A stretch of 64,000 bases of DNA, taken from DASUNQ01 sp044866775 (lineage in GTDB: Bacteria; Acidobacteriota; Thermoanaerobaculia; Multivoradales; UBA5704). The DNA lies in the NCBI GenBank assembly GCA_044866775.1, contig JBIOUG010000095.1:5257-69256 (forward strand), written 5' to 3'. This document shows positions 58,474-64,000 of this stretch, in pieces; position 1 is the first letter of the stretch; every line of letters starts with the position of its first letter. Under the pieces are notes generated by a model. It saw only the letters and a program-made list of their open reading frames with translations, was not told where the DNA came from and did not search any database. The translations under genes were made by a program, and so were the position numbers.

Positions 58474-60417
58474 ATGCAGATCCCGGAAGAGTTCGGCAAC
58501 TACCTGCTCCTCAAGAAGCTCGCCGAGGACCCCCTGGGAGAGACCTTCCGCGCCGGCAAGGTCGGCCGCGAGGGGCTCGAGCAGGTCGTGCTGCTGCGTG
58601 TCTTCAACGGCCGCGGCCTCGAAGGCGAGCGCTTGTGGCAGACGCTCTCCGGGCGCGCCGCCGTGCAGCAGGCGCTGCGCAGCCCCAACATCGGCACCGG
58701 CGCCGACCTCGGGCGGGTGCGCAACTACAGCTACGTCGCCTACGACTACATCTCGGGCAAGACCCTGGCGGCCCTGGCCGCCCAGGCGGCCCGCGCCCAC
58801 ATGCCGATCCCGCCGGACCACGCTCTGCTCATCGTCGAGCGGCTGGCGCTCGCGGTGGCGGTGGCCTACGAGAGCCGGGTGCAGGACGAGCGGGTGGTGC
58901 ACGGCTTCGTCGTGCCGCACCTGGTGATGGTCTCGAACGAGGGCGAGACGCGCCTGCTCGGCTTCGAGGCCGCTCCGGGGCTGCGCGACGCCGCGGCCGC
59001 CGGGGCCCTCCCGCCCGAGGTCACCCGCTACCTGGCGCCCGAAGCGCTCGGCTCGGCGGCGGTGGCCAAGAACGACGACGTCTGGTCGCTCGCCGCGATC
59101 CTCTTCGAGCTGCTGACCGGCGAGCCGCTGCCGGAGGCGCCCGAGGAGGGCTACGGGGCGGTCGTCGACCAGGCCACGCTGGCCCACGAGGGGACGCCGC
59201 TGGCGCCGCCGCTCGCCGCCCTGCTCAAGAAGAGCCTGGTGCCGCGCGCCGAGCGGGTGGCCGACGCCGTCACCTGGCACAAGACGCTCTCGAAGCTGAT
59301 GATCGAAGGGCAGTACAGCCCCACCACCTTCAACCTCGCCTTCTTCATGCACAACCTCTTCCGCGACGAGATCGAGCGGGAGAACCAGGAGATCCAGGCC
59401 GAGAAGAAGCTCGACCTCACCGAGCGCGTGCGCAGCGCCCCGCCGCCCCCGCCCACCGCGCCGGCCCACGACATGCGCGACTCGACCGGGGTGCGCGAGG
59501 CGCCGGTGCGCGAGTCAACCGGCGTCTACTTCGGCGCCCAGGCGGCGGTGCAGAAGCGCTCGAAGGCGCCGCTCTTCATCGCTCTCGCCGCCGTCGTGGC
59601 GGCGGCCCTCGGCGTCGGCGGCTGGATGCTCTACGGCCGGCAGGCCGCAAAGCCCGCGCCGCAGCAGGCGGCGGCGCCGCGCCCCACCCGCCCCACGGCC
59701 ACCCAGCCCGCCGCGCCGGCCATGACGCAGGCGCAGATCGACGCCCAGATCAAGGCGCTCATCGAGCAGCGGAGCCAGCAGCTCGAGGACGCCTACCGCA
59801 AGCAGACCGACGAGCAGATCCGGGCCCTCCAGAAGCAGCTCGAGGAGAGCCGCAAGGCCACTGCCGCGGCGGCGAGCCGTGACGAGGAGCGGACCGCCGC
59901 GGTCCCACCGCCGGCGAGCCAGCCGGCGGGCGCCGACGCCCGCTCCGCCACGCGCCCCGCGCCGGATGCCGCGGATCCGGCCGCGACGCAGGCCGCCACG
60001 CAGCCGGGCCAGACCGCGCCCGTCCCGACACAGGCCGTCGAGCGCCAGGACACCGCGACCGCGGCCGCCGTTCCCGCCGCCGCGGTGCCGGATCCCGCCC
60101 CGGCCGCGCCCCAGACCAAGGTCGGCGACCTGGTCTCCGCCGGCCCCGGGGTGACCGCGCCGCAGCGCGCGAGCGAGCTGCGCGCCATGTATCCGCGCGC
60201 CGCCGAGCAGCTCCGCCGGTCGGCCAGCGTCGACGTCCGGGTGCTGGTGGACGAGAACGGCAAGGTGCTCCAGGCCGAGCGGGTCGGGCAGAAGGTCGGC
60301 TTCGGCTTCGACGAGGCGGCGCTCGACGCCGCCCGCCGTGTCAACTTTCGGCCAGCCACCAAGGACGGCGTGCGGGTGAAAATGTGGACCACCCTGCGCG
60401 TGATGTTCAAGCCGTAG
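58474..60417 (+). CDS. Pseudokinase-TonB C-terminal fusion protein
   Basis: 647-residue protein. Residues about 8-290 have a Ser/Thr protein-kinase fold start (FGNYLLLKKLAEDPLGETFR), but the catalytic loop HRD reads VVHGFVVPHLVMVS and DFG reads LLGFEAAPG, so catalysis is unlikely. One transmembrane helix follows (about 364-382, PLFIALAAVVAAALGVGGWM), then a coiled stretch, a long Ala/Pro linker (about 470-550), and a TonB C-terminal domain (VDVRVLVDENGKVLQAERVG, ALDAARRVNFRPATKDGVRV) in the periplasm. It could pass a cytosolic signal to the outer membrane; that is inference. Confidence 0.85.
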   Translation: MQIPEEFGNYLLLKKLAEDPLGETFRAGKVGREGLEQVVLLRVFNGRGLEGERLWQTLSGRAAVQQALRSPNIGTGADLGRVRNYSYVAYDYISGKTLAALAAQAARAHMPIPPDHALLIVERLALAVAVAYESRVQDERVVHGFVVPHLVMVSNEGETRLLGFEAAPGLRDAAAAGALPPEVTRYLAPEALGSAAVAKNDDVWSLAAILFELLTGEPLPEAPEEGYGAVVDQATLAHEGTPLAPPLAALLKKSLVPRAERVADAVTWHKTLSKLMIEGQYSPTTFNLAFFMHNLFRDEIERENQEIQAEKKLDLTERVRSAPPPPPTAPAHDMRDSTGVREAPVRESTGVYFGAQAAVQKRSKAPLFIALAAVVAAALGVGGWMLYGRQAAKPAPQQAAAPRPTRPTATQPAAPAMTQAQIDAQIKALIEQRSQQLEDAYRKQTDEQIRALQKQLEESRKATAAAASRDEERTAAVPPPASQPAGADARSATRPAPDAADPAATQAATQPGQTAPVPTQAVERQDTATAAAVPAAAVPDPAPAAPQTKVGDLVSAGPGVTAPQRASELRAMYPRAAEQLRRSASVDVRVLVDENGKVLQAERVGQKVGFGFDEAALDAARRVNFRPATKDGVRVKMWTTLRVMFKP

Positions 60418-60454
60418 CGCGGCGCGGACGCTCCGTGCCGAAGGAGGCGAGCTG

Positions 60455-61630
60455 GTGCGCGAAGCCCTGATCCTCGCGGCGCTGTCGGCGGCCGTCGCCG
60501 GCCTGATCACCAACCTGCTGGTGCCGCTGGTCGCCAAGGTCGCGGTGGCGATCCGCGCCGTCGACTACCCCGGCGAGCGCAAGCTCCAGCGCTGGGCGGT
60601 GCCGCGGCTCGGGGGCCTCGCCATCGTCCTCGGGCTGGGGCTCTCGGCGGGGAGCCTGCTGCTCTCGCGCTGGGCCGAGTGGGGAGGGCAGATCGGCCGC
60701 TCGGAGATCCTCGCCCTGGCCGTCGCCACCGCGATGGTCTTCCTGGTCGGCCTGGTCGACGACGTCCTCGGCGTCTCCTCGGCCAAGAAGTTCCTGGTGC
60801 AGCTCGCCGCCGCCGGGTTGATGGTGCGGGTCGGCTGGTCGTTCGAGGTGCTGCGGGTGCCGGGGCTCGGGGACGTGGACCTCGGCGTCATGGGCGCCGT
60901 CGTCTCGCTCCTCTGGATCGTCGGCGTCACCAACGCCATCAACCTGATCGACGGCCTCGACGGCCTGGCGGGCGGCGTCGTCGCCATCATCTCGGGAAGC
61001 CTCCTCATCTACTCGGTCATCCTCGGCAACCCGCACACGGTGATCCTGATGGGCGCGATGGCCGGCGCCTGCCTCGGGTTCCTGCGCTACAACCGGGCGC
61101 CGGCGCGCATCTTCATGGGGGACTCGGGCTCGCTCACCCTCGGGTTCCTGCTCGCGGTGATGAGCGTCCACTCGGCGCTCAAGGCGCCGGCGGCAGTGGC
61201 GATCCTGGTGCCCATCCTGGCGCTCGGCGTGCCGGTCATCGACACGCTGCTGGTGATGGCGGTGCGGTTCCTGGACCGCCCGAAGAGCCCGCCCGCGGAG
61301 CGCTTCCTGCGCATGTTCCGCGCCGACCGCTACCACCTCCACCACCTGCTCGAGCACCTGCGCCGCAGCCGCACGGGGGTGGTGGCGACGATCTACTCGG
61401 TGGTCGTGGTCTCCTGCCTCGCGGCGCTGCTGGTGGCGGTGCGCCGCGACGCGCTGCTCGGCCTGGTGCTGCTCGGCGTCGAGTTCATCGTGCTCCTCGG
61501 CATCCGCCGCCTGGGGATGGCGCGGTCCGCCGCCGCCATCGTCCGCCGGCAGCGCGAGGACGTCGCCCGCGAGCTGGCGGCGGAGGCGCCGGACGAGGTG
61601 CCGGCCGTCGTCCTGCCGTTCGGGCGCTAG
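60455..61630 (+). CDS. Polyprenyl-phosphate sugar-1-phosphate transferase (WecA/MraY family)
   Basis: 391-residue polytopic enzyme that loads a sugar-1-phosphate onto undecaprenyl phosphate. Seen: YPGERKLQRWAVPRLGGLAI, FLVGLVDDVLGVSSAKKFL (Asp-Asp motif), NAINLIDGLDGLAGGV and RIFMGDSGSLTLGFLLAVM, and the late DRYHLHHLLEHLRRS (His box of the WecA/TagO branch). Most likely starts O-antigen- or teichoic-like glycans. GTG 60455 has GAAGGAGG upstream. It follows the kinase-TonB gene by 37 bases. Confidence 0.93.
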   Translation: MREALILAALSAAVAGLITNLLVPLVAKVAVAIRAVDYPGERKLQRWAVPRLGGLAIVLGLGLSAGSLLLSRWAEWGGQIGRSEILALAVATAMVFLVGLVDDVLGVSSAKKFLVQLAAAGLMVRVGWSFEVLRVPGLGDVDLGVMGAVVSLLWIVGVTNAINLIDGLDGLAGGVVAIISGSLLIYSVILGNPHTVILMGAMAGACLGFLRYNRAPARIFMGDSGSLTLGFLLAVMSVHSALKAPAAVAILVPILALGVPVIDTLLVMAVRFLDRPKSPPAERFLRMFRADRYHLHHLLEHLRRSRTGVVATIYSVVVVSCLAALLVAVRRDALLGLVLLGVEFIVLLGIRRLGMARSAAAIVRRQREDVARELAAEAPDEVPAVVLPFGR

Positions 61631-61717
61631 AAAACCGTCCGCCGTTCCCCACGGGCTCTTGCAGGCGCGTCGCCGCGGTCCCGGCATCCTTTAGGATTAC
61701 GGCCGGAGAGTCGCCGT

Positions 61718-64000
61718 ATGCCGCACGCCGGGAAGCTGGTCGCCTTCGCCTCCCTCTGGCTGGGGATCGTCGCCGGCACCGTCCCGGTCGAGCTGCTGGT
61801 GCCGCCGGACACCGCGCGCGTCGAGGTCCTCCTCGACGGGCGGCCCGCCGGCGTGCTCACCGCTCCCCCCTGGTCGCTCCCGATCGACCTCGGCGCCGAG
61901 ATCGCGCCGCATGAGCTGACCGCCGTGGCGACCGATGCCATGGGCAGCGAGCTCGGGCGCGCGCGGCAGTGGCTCAACCTGCCGCGGCCGCCGGCGGTCC
62001 TCGAGCTGACCGTCGACGCCACCCCCGAGACCGGCGGCGTGGCGCGGATCGCCTGGGCCGCGGTGGCGGGTGCGGCGCCGCTCGCGGTGCGCGCCAGCTT
62101 CGACGAGCGGCCGCTCCCGGTCCCCGATCCCGCCGCCGTGCCGGTCCCGCCGTATGACCCGGAGGTCCCCCACCTGCTGCGGATCGAGGCCGACTTCCCC
62201 GGGGGCATCGCGGCCAGCCGCGAGCTGGTGCTGGGCGGCGCGCTCGCCGAGGAGATGAGCTCCGAGCTGACCGCCGTGCCGGTGCTCCTGGCGGGGCGCC
62301 GCGCGCGCGGCGAGGAGATCGAGGTCCACGCCGGCGACCGCCCGCTGCCGCCGCTCGCGGTCGAGAAGGGGCCGATCGATCTCGTCGTGGTCGTCGATCC
62401 CGGGGCCCGCCCGCAGCTCGTGGCGATGACGCGCGAGCTGCGGCGGATGGCGACGGTTCCCGGCGGCGCCCGCGCCATCCCCGCGCGGATCGACGGCCGC
62501 TTCGTCGCGCCGCTCGCCGCCGGCGTACGCCTGCGGGTGCTCTGGCCGCGCGAAAGCCTTCGCGCCTTCGACACACCGGCGCGGCAGGACGTCCGCTTCG
62601 AGCTCTTCACGCCCGGCCGGGAGCTGCGCCCGCGCGACGGCGGCCTCCTCTGGCACCTGATGCGCGCCGAGGCGCCGGAGCCGGCGGCCGAGTCGCGGTT
62701 TGCCGATGCCGTCGCCGTGGCGGGGCTCGTGGCGGCGCAGGAGGCGCGGCGGCGCGGCGTGCTGCTCATCCTCGGGCCCGAGGCGCGCGACGCGAGCCAC
62801 TACCCGCCGGCCGCAGTACGCCGCTACCTCGAGCGGCTGCGGGTGCCGCTCACGGTCTGGTACGCCGGCGGCAAGCGTCAGGGGGAGCCCTCCGCGGCGT
62901 GGGGAGAGGTCGAGCGGGTCGCCAACCTGGCGGGGCTCGAGTGGGCGACCAAGCGGCTGGGCGAGCTGCTGGAACGGCAGCGCATCGTCTGGGTCGCCGG
63001 CGCCCACCTGCCGCAGGCGCTCGCGGCATCGCCGGGGCTCGACGGCGGCGCCATGACGGAGGCGGCCCTCGCCGCGGCCGCGAGCGGCGGCGCCGACGAC
63101 GAGGCGGACACGGACGACGTAGCCGATGGCGCCGCCGCGGCGGCGGCTCCGAGCGGGGATGATGCTGCGCCCGCAGCGCATTCGCTGCCCGCCGCGCTCG
63201 CCGCCGCCGCTGCGGAGCGCCCGCCGGGGCTTCCGGGCGCCTTCAGCCCCCTCCCCTTCGGCCCCTTCGTGCTCTACACGGATCTTGGAGAGCCTTCGAC
63301 TGTCGCCGCCCTCCAGCGCGTGGCGGGCGCCCTCCCCGCAGCCTGGTCGCAGCGCTTCGGGCTGCCGTTGCCCGAGCCTCTCGCCGGCACGCTCGTGGTC
63401 TTCGCGCGCGAGGAGGACTTCCGCGCCTTCGCGCGGCAGAGCGGCGAGGATCTCGATCGCGGCGTCCGCGGCAGCGCGCGCGGCGGCCGGGTGGCCCTGG
63501 CCGCCGCCGCGCAGCCGCCGGAGGAGGTGGCGGCGCTGCTCGTCCACGAGCTGTCCCACCTCCTGGCGCGGTGGGCCTTCGGCCGCGAGCTGCCGCCCTG
63601 GCTCGAGGAGGGGCTGGCCGAGGAGCTGGCCCTGGCGCGGCAGACGCGCGGCGGCAAGCTCCTCCCCGGCACCCTGCGCGGCAGGGTGCGGGCGCGGGCC
63701 GTTGACGCCACCGCCAGCCGTCCGATGGTCGCCAGCCGCTTCGAGATCTCCGCCGACGGCGCCTACGGCGCCCTCGCCGCGCTCCTCACGGCGCAGCGGC
63801 GGGGCACGGCGCCCAGGCTGCCGCAGCTCCTCGCCCTGCCGCACGCCGAGTTCACGCGCTTCGAGGGGCGCCGCGAGCGCTACACCGCCAGCGCCTTCTT
63901 CGTCCGCTTCCTCCTCGACGGCCGCGAGCGCCGCGCGCGCGCGCCGTTCCAGGCCTTCCTCGCCGCCGTCGGCGGCGGCGCGCCGGCGGACGCCGCGGCG
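61718..64000 (+). CDS. Large secreted protein with HExxH peptidase domain, C-terminus outside window
   Basis: 761 codons are open to the right edge. MPHAGKLVAFASLWLGIVAG is a signal-like start. Beta-rich modules (about 25-230) resemble the Ig/VWA-related secreted proteins of Acidobacteriota; IDLVVVVDPGARPQLVAMTR (about 225) looks like a VWA strand without the DxSxS metal site. An Ala-rich linker (about 445-505) leads to a gluzincin-type peptidase: LLVHELSHLLARW with HExxH at about 610-614 and LEEGLAEEL supplying the third ligand Glu. A TAGGAT box lies at 61692-61697 and GGAG precedes the ATG. Confidence 0.8.
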   Translation, partial: MPHAGKLVAFASLWLGIVAGTVPVELLVPPDTARVEVLLDGRPAGVLTAPPWSLPIDLGAEIAPHELTAVATDAMGSELGRARQWLNLPRPPAVLELTVDATPETGGVARIAWAAVAGAAPLAVRASFDERPLPVPDPAAVPVPPYDPEVPHLLRIEADFPGGIAASRELVLGGALAEEMSSELTAVPVLLAGRRARGEEIEVHAGDRPLPPLAVEKGPIDLVVVVDPGARPQLVAMTRELRRMATVPGGARAIPARIDGRFVAPLAAGVRLRVLWPRESLRAFDTPARQDVRFELFTPGRELRPRDGGLLWHLMRAEAPEPAAESRFADAVAVAGLVAAQEARRRGVLLILGPEARDASHYPPAAVRRYLERLRVPLTVWYAGGKRQGEPSAAWGEVERVANLAGLEWATKRLGELLERQRIVWVAGAHLPQALAASPGLDGGAMTEAALAAAASGGADDEADTDDVADGAAAAAAPSGDDAAPAAHSLPAALAAAAAERPPGLPGAFSPLPFGPFVLYTDLGEPSTVAALQRVAGALPAAWSQRFGLPLPEPLAGTLVVFAREEDFRAFARQSGEDLDRGVRGSARGGRVALAAAAQPPEEVAALLVHELSHLLARWAFGRELPPWLEEGLAEELALARQTRGGKLLPGTLRGRVRARAVDATASRPMVASRFEISADGAYGALAALLTAQRRGTAPRLPQLLALPHAEFTRFEGRRERYTASAFFVRFLLDGRERRARAPFQAFLAAVGGGAPADAAA

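Overview
The window is a contiguous piece of a very G+C-rich bacterial chromosome with a Gram-negative envelope (LptD, secreted proteins with Sec signals). Its gene families (ASPIC/UnbV-FG-GAP lipoprotein-like protein, long-form RmlA, XRE plus TPR/zinc-finger regulator pairs, VWA-like secreted peptidase, kinase-TonB fusion) fit Acidobacteriota, perhaps the Thermoanaerobaculia side. That placement is inference: there is no rRNA or ribosomal protein here to test it.

Layout. 0-2.3 kb: 3' end of an aa3-type cytochrome oxidase operon (ctaD-ctaE-ctaF) and an HD phosphohydrolase. 2.4-4.2 kb: decaying genes (a frameshifted DUF4160 next to DUF2442, and a secreted metallopeptidase that has lost its catalytic domain). 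4.4-9 kb: a TIR-NB-ARC-TPR protein, a 20-bp degenerate tandem array, and a DUF4143 ATPase that collides with the 3' end of polA. 9-19.5 kb: housekeeping (polA, moaB), a large secreted beta-propeller protein, and an RND-type adaptor with two ABC ATPases but no permease. 19.5-28.3 kb, all on the minus strand: UbiA prenyltransferase, a one-chain phytol-kinase/DUF92 fusion, epimerases, Gmd/Rmd, RfbD and long-form RmlA, i.e. prenyl-lipid and deoxysugar nucleotide synthesis. 28.4-35.8 kb: a six-gene hydrogenase-4/complex-I-like membrane operon whose large subunit lacks the Ni-Fe cysteines (an Ehr-type complex). 35.8-41.1 kb: lptD, thiolase, ruvX, mltG.

41.2-54.5 kb is the accessory region. It holds toxin-antitoxin-like pairs, a SymE-like toxin with a structured leader, a type III restriction-modification operon, a two-gene operon of unknown function (soluble protein plus four-helix membrane protein) with locally lower G+C, a MazF-type toxin with an RHH antitoxin, and a three-gene cassette of unrecognised proteins preceded by a 21-bp tandem array. 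A fragmentary second copy of that cassette lies at 50.9-51.1 kb. The cassette, its array and the two-gene operon are the best candidates for something undescribed.

54.5-64 kb: a TPR protein with an anti-sigma-like zinc motif, carrying a 62-bp palindromic element inserted in frame and repeated inverted just after its stop; a divergent XRE regulator; a zinc-ribbon membrane protein; a decayed gene; a Cys-rich secreted protein; a pseudokinase-TonB fusion with an operator between -35 and -10; a WecA/MraY-family transferase; and a secreted HExxH peptidase running off the right edge.

Several genes (DUF4160, symE, the middle cassette gene) are broken by single-base losses in short C runs, so either real decay or base-calling error in the source assembly must be considered. 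Promoter-like -10 boxes (TAGAAT, TAGGAT, TAGTCT, TATAGA) lie only about 8-9 bases before several start codons, which suggests leaderless transcripts are common here.
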